From assembly GCA_002842755.1 (NCBI GenBank), contig PHDU01000039.1, positions 1 to 32,670 of the forward strand: DNA of 32,670 nucleotides, written 5' to 3'. The translations under genes and the position numbers were made by a program. This DNA comes from Bacteroidetes bacterium HGW-Bacteroidetes-1 (GTDB taxonomy: Bacteria; Bacteroidota; Bacteroidia; Bacteroidales; F082). The number at the start of each line of letters is the position of its first letter. The stretch's first letter is position 1. A model generated the notes under the pieces. The model made no database searches, had not been told where the DNA came from, and was given only the letters and a program-made list of their open reading frames with translations. Positions 5,749 through 13,327 of the stretch are shown here, in pieces.

Positions 5749-6945
5749 ATGCAAAAATATATTGCTATCATGCACAGGCTCACTGCGGCTTGTTCGATAG
5801 AAAAAATCAGGTACCTCTATCACCAGATTGATTGGAATCAACGGTTAATTGGTATATTAGGGGCTAGGGGTGCCGGCAAGACAACACTCATGCTGCAATA
5901 CATTAAACTGAATTTCCTAAAAAATGAGGACGTACTATATCTGTCCCTTGACCGCGTTTTTCCACCTGACTTTAGCATTTATCAGCTTGCTGAACAATTT
6001 TATATGCAGGGCGGGCGACATTTGCTTTTGGATGAGGTGCACAAATACCCCGGCTGGACAGTGGAAATCAAAAACATTTACGATGACTTCCCTGCATTGA
6101 AACTGGTATTTTCAGGTTCGTCAGCGCTATTATTGCACCGCTCTGAAGCCGACCTCAGCCGCAGGGCCTCAATGTATCACCTGCGAAATCTGTCATTTCG
6201 GGAATTTATTCTGTTTAAATCCGGCTTCCGGTTTGAGCCTTATGGTCTGCAGGAAATACTGGAAACGCATGTAAAATTGGCCAATGAAATCAATCAAAAA
6301 ATAAGACCCGTTCAACTTTTTCAGGAGTACACAAAGTTCGGCGCTTATCCTTACTATTTCGAGAATGCTTCGCTTTACCACGACAGGGTGATGGCAACGG
6401 TGAAAACGATCATCGAAACAGATTTCCCTGCTATTACTTCGTTCAACTATTCCAGTGTGGTGGCCATTCAGAAATTACTTTCCTTCATAGCCGACAGCGT
6501 TCCATTCAAACCGAATATGGCTGAGCTAAGCCGGAAAACCGGTATTTCGAGAGACGTTTTGCTCAGGATGATCGATTTATTGTTGAGGGCTGATCTGTTA
6601 TTGGTTCTGCGTCAGAAAAGCACCCCAACAGGATATTTTACAAAGCCTGACAAAATTTATCTTCACAATTCATCCCTGGCCTGGGCATTGTCTCAAACAA
6701 ATGAACCTGATATTGGCAATATTCGTGAAACATTCTTTATCAATCAATTAGATGGAATTCATCAACTAAGCCTACCTGATTCAGCTGATTTTTTTGTTGA
6801 CAATAAATATCTCATTGAAATTGGCGGCTCCAATAAAACAAGAAAGCAGTTACAGAAAGCTGAAAATGCCTTTGTAATTCGCGATCAAATCGAAACAGGT
6901 TATAGCAATATTGTTCCTTTGTGGCTTTTTGGCTTCTTATACTAA
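5749..6945 (+). CDS. AAA_14/DUF4143 family ATPase, paralogue 3
   Basis: 398 residues from ATG 5749. A GTG at 5668 is in frame but lies inside the first palindrome, upstream of the promoter. Walker A GARGAGKTT is at 38-46 and Walker B LLLDE at 92-96. FSGSSALLL and ADLSRRA follow, then a winged-helix-like segment (MAELSRKTGISRDVLLRMID). The C-terminal ADFFVDNKYLIEIGGSNK has the acidic residues of the PD-(D/E)xK-like part, but Ser replaces the Lys found in ATPase 2 (GGS against GGK). It is the only plus-strand gene of the accessory region. It has its own operator-promoter and terminator and lies between displaced tRNA-Lys 3' ends, so it looks like a self-contained cargo unit. Confidence 0.85.
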   Translation: MQKYIAIMHRLTAACSIEKIRYLYHQIDWNQRLIGILGARGAGKTTLMLQYIKLNFLKNEDVLYLSLDRVFPPDFSIYQLAEQFYMQGGRHLLLDEVHKYPGWTVEIKNIYDDFPALKLVFSGSSALLLHRSEADLSRRASMYHLRNLSFREFILFKSGFRFEPYGLQEILETHVKLANEINQKIRPVQLFQEYTKFGAYPYYFENASLYHDRVMATVKTIIETDFPAITSFNYSSVVAIQKLLSFIADSVPFKPNMAELSRKTGISRDVLLRMIDLLLRADLLLVLRQKSTPTGYFTKPDKIYLHNSSLAWALSQTNEPDIGNIRETFFINQLDGIHQLSLPDSADFFVDNKYLIEIGGSNKTRKQLQKAENAFVIRDQIETGYSNIVPLWLFGFLY

Positions 6946-6960
6946 AGCTAATGAAAACAA

Positions 6961-6990
6961 TCCTTGTCACAATGCGACAAAGGAATTTTT
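6961..6990 (+). terminator. Rho-independent terminator after ATPase 3
   Basis: TCCTTGTC (6961-6968) pairs with GACAAAGGA (6976-6984, one bulged A), followed by TTTTT at 6986-6990. It begins 15 bp after the stop codon. Confidence 0.75.
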
Positions 6991-7010
6991 ATTTACAAAA
7001 GATCAGGTGA

Positions 7011-7127
7011 TTTTATCTTTCAAATGTAAAAAAATATGTTGATTTTAAACCAGCACGCGACCTATCACTTGGGCAAATGGTTTTGGTGCCGAAAGCATTC
7101 GGCATTACCGAAATAAAAGAACAATAA
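7011..7127 (+). pseudogene. Possible 3' fragment of a lost gene
   Basis: A frame open from 7011 (just after a TGA) to TAA 7125-7127 reads FYLSNVKKYVDF and then ARDLSLGQMVLVPKAFGITE. It has protein-like composition but no start codon or promoter. I cannot name the family. The perfect hairpin TGCCGAA-agca-TTCGGCA (7087-7104) lies inside it. It may be chance. Confidence 0.25.
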
Positions 7128-7200
7128 TAAACCCAGATTCAGTCTTGAATGGATTATTGTCTCCCCGACAGGGCTCGAACCTGTGGCCCTCCCGATGTAA

Positions 7201-7381
7201 TACCGATCGGAGAATTGTAATAGTCCAATTATCGCTCACTCAATTGGCCTAACATTTCTAACCTTCGGCATTATACCATGACAGCTTTTGAATTCATTTA
7301 TAATTCACTTTGATATAACATTTCTATCCATCGGCATTATACCATTAATGCTTTTAGATTCATCTATAATTCACTTTGGTA
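7201..7381. mobile_element. 181-bp insert in the tRNA-like remnant
   Basis: It begins TACC and ends GGTA (4-bp inverted ends) and is flanked by TAA on both sides, consistent with a 3-bp target duplication. It has no coding capacity. Most of it is the 66-bp tandem repeat. The mechanism is unknown. Confidence 0.4.
7250..7381. repeat. 66-bp imperfect tandem repeat, two units
   Basis: Units 7250-7315 and 7316-7381 have the same length with no gaps and differ at 9 positions (about 86 percent identity). Both contain CGGCATTATACCAT and ATAATTCACTTTG. Confidence 0.9.
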
Positions 7382-7418
7382 TAAAATCGGGATGCTCTAC
7401 CAACTGAGCTAGGATCAT

Positions 7419-7456
7419 AAAAAAACTGCACTCACTTTTTCGCGTTTGTGCAGTTT
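7419..7456 (-). terminator. Terminator after tRNA-Lys
   Basis: On the minus strand AAACTGCAC and GTGCAGTTT (7448-7456 and 7423-7431) form a perfect 9-bp stem, followed by a run of T (7419-7425 on the plus strand is all A). It starts 4 bp after the tRNA 3' end. A copy lies at 5470-5503. Confidence 0.8.
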
Positions 7457-7460
7457 GTTG

Positions 7461-7533
<73 letters not shown>

Positions 7534-7547
7534 TGGTAAAAGGTGTG

Positions 7548-7579
7548 CAAAGTTAAAAACTTATTTGATTCTGCTGCAA
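7548..7579 (-). promoter_or_regulatory. tRNA-Lys promoter
   Basis: On the minus strand TTG (7577-7579), 21-bp spacer, TAACTTTG (7548-7555), a perfect match to the Bacteroidota consensus. It lies 14 bp upstream of the mature tRNA. Confidence 0.8.
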
Positions 7580-7640
7580 TTTTTAACCAAGGTTTTAACA
7601 GAATGCGGGATGACCAAACCAAGAAGTCTGGAAAAAAATC

Positions 7641-8099
7641 TTAATTGAACACCCTTAACAATCCGCCATAATAGGTTGTATTGTAACGAATCATCGGGTA
7701 ACGGCCATCTCCTTCAAAGATGCTGCCGTCCAAAAGAGAATAGGTTGTTCCGGTGCAATTGTCTTTTGCAAAAGGATAGTTGTCATCTACAACCAAACGG
7801 GTGCAATTTATGCCATCACAACATTTATTGGGATCGTTTGGCGGGAAACGGTCAAATGCCACAAATTCATCCAGATTAATACGGTGAACAATAATACCGC
7901 GACTTGGAGGCTCTGAAGTAAGATACATCCAACCACCGGCAGTATTGAGTGGCTGATAAATTGTTGAGTTAGGGTCAATGGTGAAATTGATATAAACCTC
8001 GGGTATGTTTGGATTACGTTCTTCTTTTTTGCAGGAAGAAAAAAACAATACCACAATCATAAGAGGTAGCGTCCAACAAAATAACCGGTTTGAATTCAT
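7641..8099 (-). CDS. Lipoprotein resembling a Rieske protein without cluster ligands
   Basis: 152 residues from ATG 8099. A hydrophobic stretch ends in the lipobox FSSC with Cys23, followed by KKEERN, so it should be a lipoprotein. The C-terminal half follows the order of small Rieske ferredoxin-like proteins. A Cys-rich loop (KCCDGINCTRL) and a second loop (CTGTTYSLLDGSIFEG) are followed by GRYPMIRYNTTYYGGLLRV, close to the usual G-SxF-(x)G-A--PL--Y end. The two His ligands expected in C-x-H and C-x-x-H are absent, so no 2Fe-2S cluster of the normal kind should bind. The assignment is by pattern only. It lies on the chromosomal side of tRNA-Lys, divergent from the next gene. Confidence 0.6.
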   Translation of the reverse strand: MNSNRLFCWTLPLMIVVLFFSSCKKEERNPNIPEVYINFTIDPNSTIYQPLNTAGGWMYLTSEPPSRGIIVHRINLDEFVAFDRFPPNDPNKCCDGINCTRLVVDDNYPFAKDNCTGTTYSLLDGSIFEGDGRYPMIRYNTTYYGGLLRVFN

Positions 8100-8198
8100 T
8101 GCTATAAAAATTTCTTCGTTATATTAATTGGATTTGATTGTAATACTACCCAAGGCAAAAATAACGTTATTTTTGTTTTAAAATTGCACCTCATTGTG

Positions 8199-8465
8199 AT
8201 GTTAAAGAATTACCTGAAACCAAGTCTTATTCTGATCCTTTCTGTTTTTATGGTAACGGTAGTATTCCTCTCTTGCAATACAAGTAAGGCGACCAAATCG
8301 ATGAAGGCCACCCAAAAAAGGGAGGCTGCCAAACAAAAGACTGCAGAAAAAAATTATAAGACACTCATTAAAGAACACGAAAAAAGGCAAGCAGATGATA
8401 CACGAAAGATGATGAAGAAAATGAAGAAAAAAAACAAGAAGCTCATCAGGCCTTTTAAGAAATAA
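8199..8465 (+). CDS. Small lysine-rich lipoprotein, unknown function
   Basis: 88 residues from ATG 8199; a TTG five codons upstream is less likely. A signal sequence ends in the lipobox VVFLSC (Cys26 from this start), followed by NTSKATKSMK. The rest is almost entirely Lys, Glu, Arg and Gln with no hydrophobic core, and ends KKMKKKNKKLIRPFKK. It is strongly basic and probably helical. It ends 16 bp before the sensor kinase and may be cotranscribed with it. It could act as a periplasmic partner of that sensor, but this rests on position alone. Confidence 0.6.
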   Translation: MLKNYLKPSLILILSVFMVTVVFLSCNTSKATKSMKATQKREAAKQKTAEKNYKTLIKEHEKRQADDTRKMMKKMKKKNKKLIRPFKK

Positions 8466-8481
8466 TGCTATCAACTTTGTA

Positions 8482-11400
8482 ATGTTTAAAAATATACAGC
8501 AAAATATTTCTCTTCTACTTAAGCCTATCCAATGGATAAGTTTTGTATTATTATTTTTGGCTTTTTCCCCGACAATAATAGCACAGTCTTCGCTGTACTT
8601 TGATCGCTTTTTATCTGAAAATACAAGGATTGAACGTGGTCTCAGCCAAAACAGCATCTATACTATTTTTCAGGATGAAGAGGGTTTTATGTGGTTTGGA
8701 ACCTGGGATGGACTGAATCGTTTTGATGGTTATAATTTTGTTACCTATAATAAGGAACAAGGGCTAAGCAATGAAACGATCAGAGCTGTTTTTCAACACG
8801 AAAATGTGCTTTGGGTTGGGACCGAAATGGGGCTAAATGCCATCAACCTCGAAGATGGAAAAATTTCCAGTTTCTTTTCCATCGAAGGTGACAGCGCAAG
8901 CCTTAGCGATAACTGGATCAATCACATAACGCGTGATCATGATAGTAAACTATGGATTAGCACTGCCAAAGGATTAACCGAATTAGATTCCAAAACCATG
9001 CAGTTTCGGCAAGTTTTCAGTCGCGATTACGGCAACCCTATCCGAAGCAATAAATTTAATATGCTGGTACAGGATGAAAAAAATAACTATTGGATAGCTA
9101 CCAGTCATGGTCTGGTATTTTTTGAGATTCGTACCCAAATCGTTACCCGCTTTTTCAATATACCCGGCGATTCAACTTCGTTGCCTGATAATCAGGTAAA
9201 TTGTCTTCTTTTTGATCCTGATGGAACGCTTTGGATTGGTACAAAAAATGGAGTAGCCCACTATGACACAATAAAGAAAATATTTCATAGTCCTCCAATT
9301 TTTAAAGATCAATCCATAAACCTGCAAGAAACAGATGTTTTAAGCATGATGTTTGAAAAAGACAGTTCGCTTTGGATTGGAACCAATGGACAAGGACTGT
9401 TTCGCTACAAAATTCAAAAACAGGAATTGGTAAAATTTTCAAACATCCCCAACCACCCTTCCAGTTTAAGTGATAACAGAGTTTTTAATATTTATCGTGA
9501 TCAAAATGGGATGATATGGTTTGGAACTTTTAACGGATTGAACAAACTCAATCACAATGCTCCAAAGTTCAGAACCTACAGAAGCAATCCTGATATTCCC
9601 AACTCTCTGTCAAATAATTCTGTTTGGTGCTTTGAAGAAGACCTTCAGGGACGCATTTGGATTGGAACTGAAGATGGTCTTTCTGTTTTGGATCAATCCA
9701 CAAACAATTACTTTTTTTTGAAAAATGATCCGGGCAATCCAAACAGTTTATCCGGAAACCAGATCCGGACCATAAGAAAAGATGCTGAAAACCGTTTTTG
9801 GATTGGAACACGTTACACCGGACTCAACAGCTATAATTCAAAGACTAAGCAATTCACCCGATACCGGCACAATTTGCGCGATCAAACTTCTATTCCGGAT
9901 GATTTTGTACTATCCCTTGCTGTCGACAGCAACTTTATCTGGGTTGGAACAGATAAGGGCCTTGGAAAACTTAACCCTGAAACCGGCCTTTTCACAAACT
10001 ATTACCATAAGGAAAGTAATCCTGCATCACTTCCCGACAACAGGATTTATGATCTTTTTATCGACAGCCAGCAAACATTATGGATATGCACTTCTGATGG
10101 CCTGGCACGTTATAATGAACGGACCGATGATTTTAAAGTGTATAAAATAGAAACAGATAAACAGTTGGTCACACCTATATCTAGCAATAAGTTCTTTTCC
10201 ATAAGGCAAGATCGAAACGGAATTCTTTGGATGGGAACAAGAGGAGGAGGGCTTGTTCGTTTTGATGCACAAAAAGAAGTCTTCAAAGTGTTTACCGATC
10301 AGGATGGTCTGCCAAATAACATTACCTATCTCGCCATTGAAGACAATCAGGGTGATTTATGGATTACCAGTAATTGGGGACTCACACGTTTTTCTCCAGA
10401 CAGGATGATGTTTACAAATTATGAAGTTACCGATGGCTTGCAAAGCAACGAATTCAACTTCAATGCCGGAATGATAACCTCAAAAGGAGAACTTCTTTTT
10501 GGTGGGATGAATGGATTCAATGCCTTCTATCCCAATGAAATTGAGTTGAACACAAAACCTCCTGTCATTCAAATTACCGCTTTCAAGCTTTTTAATGTTT
10601 TAAAAAACAGAAGAATTAAAAACAATGATACACTTTTATTGCGGTACGATGATAACGTGTTTTCGTTTGAATTTGCTGCACTTGATTATACAAATCCTGA
10701 TAAGATAAAATATCGTTATACGTTAGAGAATTATAATAGCGGTTGGATTGAACGAAATGCTGACCAGCGTTTTGCTGAATATGCAAAAGTCAGTCCTGGC
10801 ACCTACCGCTTTCGTGTTATTGCCTCCAATAGTGATGGTTTTTGGAATGAGGAAGGTGTTAGTGTAAATATTACCATCCGACCTCCCTGGTATGGGACAT
10901 GGTTGTTCCGTAGTTTTTTAATGCTGCTGACAATATTTTTGGTTTATCTAGTCATTTTTCTGCGTATGCGTGCCATTCGAAAAGAGCATGAAGTAGAAAA
11001 AAAATATCTTGAATTTGAAAAGCAAATGTTTGGATTGGAACAAAAGGCATTGCAGCTGCAAATGAATCCACACTTCTTATTCAATTCACTCAACAGCATT
11101 CAAAGTTTTATCGTAAACAACGACATCGATAATGCCATTCACTATCTTTCAAAGTTTTCGATGCTGATGCGCCGGACGCTTGCCAATTCACGGGAGAGTT
11201 ATGTGTCGCTTCGCGATGAAATACAGGCTTTGCGTTTGTACATTGACTTGGAAAAGTTACGTTTCAACGAAAAGTTTGATTATATTTTGGAAATTGATCC
11301 CGATATAGATGAAAGTTTTATTGAAATTCCACCTATGATTTTACAACCTTATGTTGAAAATGCAATTATCCATGGATTGATGCACAAAGCCGAAACAGGC

Positions 11401-11670
11401 CATTTGTTGATACAATTAAATATGGAAGATGAAAATATTATGGTGGTGATACAGGATAATGGTGTTGGTCGGGAAAAAGCAAATGAAATAAGAAGAGAAT
11501 CAGGTATTGAGCGTAAATCGCGCGGCATGCTTATTACGCGGGAAAGACTCGAAATGCTCAATCAATATACCAAAGATACATATACCGTGAATGTTATTGA
11601 CTTGACAGACGAAAATGGAAATCCGTCAGGAACACGTGTAGAAATAATGATTCATGCTAACGTTAGTTGA
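8482..11670 (+). CDS. Propeller sensor histidine kinase, LytS/YpdA type (Reg_prop, Y_Y_Y, His_kinase)
   Basis: 1062 residues. A signal peptide (about 1-35, ending IIAQ) leads into a periplasmic beta-propeller of repeated W-I-G-T...G-L units (about 50-690). A Y_Y_Y domain covers about 715-800 and one membrane helix about 806-828, followed by a short coiled coil. The kinase part is of the LytS type: MNPHFLFNSLNSIQ places the phospho-acceptor at His864. An HATPase domain with PYVENA (Asn960) and DNGVGR (Asp992) completes it. There is no receiver domain, so phosphate must pass to a separate regulator. The LytTR regulator starting 164 bp downstream is the natural partner. The ligand is unknown, and no polysaccharide utilisation genes lie nearby. 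Confidence 0.92.
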   Translation: MFKNIQQNISLLLKPIQWISFVLLFLAFSPTIIAQSSLYFDRFLSENTRIERGLSQNSIYTIFQDEEGFMWFGTWDGLNRFDGYNFVTYNKEQGLSNETIRAVFQHENVLWVGTEMGLNAINLEDGKISSFFSIEGDSASLSDNWINHITRDHDSKLWISTAKGLTELDSKTMQFRQVFSRDYGNPIRSNKFNMLVQDEKNNYWIATSHGLVFFEIRTQIVTRFFNIPGDSTSLPDNQVNCLLFDPDGTLWIGTKNGVAHYDTIKKIFHSPPIFKDQSINLQETDVLSMMFEKDSSLWIGTNGQGLFRYKIQKQELVKFSNIPNHPSSLSDNRVFNIYRDQNGMIWFGTFNGLNKLNHNAPKFRTYRSNPDIPNSLSNNSVWCFEEDLQGRIWIGTEDGLSVLDQSTNNYFFLKNDPGNPNSLSGNQIRTIRKDAENRFWIGTRYTGLNSYNSKTKQFTRYRHNLRDQTSIPDDFVLSLAVDSNFIWVGTDKGLGKLNPETGLFTNYYHKESNPASLPDNRIYDLFIDSQQTLWICTSDGLARYNERTDDFKVYKIETDKQLVTPISSNKFFSIRQDRNGILWMGTRGGGLVRFDAQKEVFKVFTDQDGLPNNITYLAIEDNQGDLWITSNWGLTRFSPDRMMFTNYEVTDGLQSNEFNFNAGMITSKGELLFGGMNGFNAFYPNEIELNTKPPVIQITAFKLFNVLKNRRIKNNDTLLLRYDDNVFSFEFAALDYTNPDKIKYRYTLENYNSGWIERNADQRFAEYAKVSPGTYRFRVIASNSDGFWNEEGVSVNITIRPPWYGTWLFRSFLMLLTIFLVYLVIFLRMRAIRKEHEVEKKYLEFEKQMFGLEQKALQLQMNPHFLFNSLNSIQSFIVNNDIDNAIHYLSKFSMLMRRTLANSRESYVSLRDEIQALRLYIDLEKLRFNEKFDYILEIDPDIDESFIEIPPMILQPYVENAIIHGLMHKAETGHLLIQLNMEDENIMVVIQDNGVGREKANEIRRESGIERKSRGMLITRERLEMLNQYTKDTYTVNVIDLTDENGNPSGTRVEIMIHANVS

Positions 11671-11751
11671 AAAAAATGCGAATACTGAATCAGTCTCGCC
11701 ACTGTATTTCTTTTGGGTGGCTGTTAAGGCAATAAAAGAATAGATTTAATG

Positions 11752-11759
11752 TACTTTTG
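11752..11759 (+). promoter_or_regulatory. -7 element upstream of the LytTR regulator
   Basis: TACTTTTG is a perfect TAnnTTTG 75 bp before the regulator start; no convincing -33 TTG. It suggests that the regulator can be transcribed apart from the kinase. Confidence 0.4.
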
Positions 11760-11834
11760 TATCCATTGCACAGATTTACATTTTTGCAGATCAGACATTA
11801 GTTTTTAAAAACCTTAAAAAAAACTCACGATAAT

Positions 11835-12584
11835 ATGATAAGGTGTATCATTGTTGAAGACGAAGCAAAATCCAGGGAGACCCTGAAAGGTTTGTTAAGT
11901 CGGTTTTGTCCTGATGTGATGGTTGTTGCCGAAGCCAATGGTGTGCAATCAGGCAGGGAAGCCATTCATAAACATAACCCCGATTTGGTATTTCTCGACA
12001 TCGAGATGCCTGATGGAAGCGGGTTTCGTTTGCTCGAATATACCGATAAAATGGATTTTGAAGTGGTTTTTACAACTGCTTTTGATCAGTTTGCAATAAA
12101 GGCTATCCGATATGCTGCTCTGGATTATCTGCTTAAACCAATTGTCCCTGAAGAGCTTGAAGCAGCGGTTGAAAAAGTAAGGCAGCAAAAGGTGAAGAAA
12201 AGCAACATGAAAAATTTTGAAGTGCTTCTAAGTAATATTGGTCCTAATGCCATTGAACCAAAAAAAGTTATTCTTTCTACTGTTGAAAAAATCCATGTAG
12301 TGGAAGTAGATAATATCCTTCGTTGCGAATCTGATAATTACTATACGCATTTTTATTTCGTTCAGGGAGGACATTTACTTATCAGCAAAACTTTAAAAGA
12401 TGTTGAAGCATTGCTCGAAGGAGGCAATTTTATACGTCCGCACAAATCACATCTCATCAATATAAAGCATATTCAAAATTTTATGCGCGATGAAGGCGGC
12501 TTTATTACCTTAACAAGCGGAGACAAAATACCTGTTTCTCGTAGAAAAAAAGAAAAAATTCTTGAAATTATCCGCAACCTCTAA
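11835..12584 (+). CDS. LytTR-family response regulator
   Basis: 249 residues. The receiver domain (1 to about 118) has the acidic pocket VEDE (Glu8, Asp9), the phospho-acceptor Asp55 in VFLDIEMPD, Thr81 in FTTAF and Lys101 in LLKPI. A linker leads to a LytTR DNA-binding domain (about 145-249) with HVVEVDNILRCESDNYYTHF and FIRPHKSHLINIKHI, both typical of the family. The protein ends KILEIIRNL. It probably receives phosphate from the LytS-type kinase immediately upstream and binds DNA as a dimer. Target genes cannot be read from this window. Confidence 0.95.
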   Translation: MIRCIIVEDEAKSRETLKGLLSRFCPDVMVVAEANGVQSGREAIHKHNPDLVFLDIEMPDGSGFRLLEYTDKMDFEVVFTTAFDQFAIKAIRYAALDYLLKPIVPEELEAAVEKVRQQKVKKSNMKNFEVLLSNIGPNAIEPKKVILSTVEKIHVVEVDNILRCESDNYYTHFYFVQGGHLLISKTLKDVEALLEGGNFIRPHKSHLINIKHIQNFMRDEGGFITLTSGDKIPVSRRKKEKILEIIRNL

Positions 12585-12744
12585 AAACACAATTCCAACA
12601 GATAAGGGTACTTCTAAAGTAAACAATTGCACAAAAAAGATGGATTTTTTCTTTAATGACGCCAAAAGCAATTTGTTTAACCTTTTATCAAAGGTATTTT
12701 CATTACTTTAGCCAACCATTGGAGAACTTAAAAGATATACTAAA

Positions 12745-13194
12745 ATGGAAGATTATATTTACATTGTAATTGGAATTATCTGGATTGTGTTTTCAATCGT
12801 AAAAGCCAAACAAAAGAATCGGCCTCGTGAGGGCATGGAAGATGAGGAACAACTTCCGCGCAAAAAATCAAGTCTGGAAGAGCTTTTTGAGGAAATAATG
12901 CCTTCTTCGTTAAAAGAAGAAGTGGTGTACGAATCCTATGATGATATTGTTGAGGAAGAAGCCTATTCGATTCCTGGCTATGAAGCGTATTCAGGAATGG
13001 TTGAAAATGAAACCCACAATGAAAAGATTATTTCTTTGGAAGAAATGGATGACCCAAGACATCTTCTGCATAACACTGTTGAGGATGAAAAATATCATAG
13101 CTGGTCACCTTCTCCAATTTTAAAAGACATGGATTTTTTTGATTTACGTAAAGCCGTGCTTTACAGTGCAATCCTCGAAAGACCATATCAATAA
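12745..13194 (+). CDS. Membrane-anchored acidic protein, unknown function
   Basis: 149 residues. An N-terminal helix (about 4-20, YIYIVIGIIWIVFSIVK) is followed by a basic KAKQKNRPR, so the rest is probably cytoplasmic. The middle is rich in Glu and Asp and likely disordered. The C-terminus ends FDLRKAVLYSAILERPYQ, a short helix-like tail of a kind common in small Bacteroidota membrane proteins of unknown role. It lies between the regulator and the TonB-dependent receptor operon, with gaps on both sides that suggest its own transcript. Confidence 0.7.
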   Translation: MEDYIYIVIGIIWIVFSIVKAKQKNRPREGMEDEEQLPRKKSSLEELFEEIMPSSLKEEVVYESYDDIVEEEAYSIPGYEAYSGMVENETHNEKIISLEEMDDPRHLLHNTVEDEKYHSWSPSPILKDMDFFDLRKAVLYSAILERPYQ

Positions 13195-13203
13195 GCCAGC
13201 ATC

Positions 13204-13226
13204 AGGATGCCAGCATCTTTTTTTTT
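13204..13226 (+). terminator. Possible terminator after the acidic membrane protein
   Basis: AGGATG (13204-13209) pairs with CATCTT (13214-13219, one wobble) around a CCAG loop, leading into a run of T to 13226. The stem is short. Confidence 0.45.
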
Positions 13227-13245
13227 GTCAGCGAGGAACTGTTTT

Positions 13246-13280
13246 TTTGTTAATTAATGTGAAAATGTTTTTTATCTTTA
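13246..13280 (+). promoter_or_regulatory. Promoter of the TonB-dependent receptor operon
   Basis: TTTG (13246-13249), 23-bp spacer, TATCTTTA (13273-13280), one mismatch at the last base. The leader to ATG 13328 is about 40 nt. Confidence 0.5.
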
Positions 13281-13327
13281 CCGGCCTTTAACGCACATAA
13301 GAGTAGTATAACATAAATTTACATGGT

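Larger units (their letters stand above)
7160..7418 (-). pseudogene. tRNA-like remnant split by an insertion in its anticodon loop
   Basis: The minus-strand 5' half (7418-7382) has D-arm sequence TAGCTCAGTTGGTAGAGCA, then TCCCGATTTTA. The 3' half (7200-7160) has TTACATCGGGA, a variable loop, and a T arm and acceptor 3' strand identical to those of tRNA-Lys. Joined, they give an anticodon arm TCCCGA-TTTTACA-TCGGGA. The 5' acceptor strand (ATGATCC) does not pair with the 3' strand (CGGGGAG), so the gene was already chimeric and is not functional. A 181-bp insert (7201-7381) separates the halves. Confidence 0.65.

Noticed and set aside
7250-7381. CRISPR array
   Set aside because: Only two units in direct contact, no spacers between repeats, and no cas genes.
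7160-7418. Reconstructed tRNA read as an ochre suppressor (loop TTTTACA would give anticodon TTA)
   Set aside because: The acceptor strands do not pair, the anticodon stem would be 6 bp, and the gene is interrupted. It is a chimeric remnant and the anticodon cannot be trusted.
12585-12744. AT-rich hairpins between the regulator and the acidic membrane protein gene
   Set aside because: The stems are 5-7 A-T pairs that are expected by chance at this base composition.
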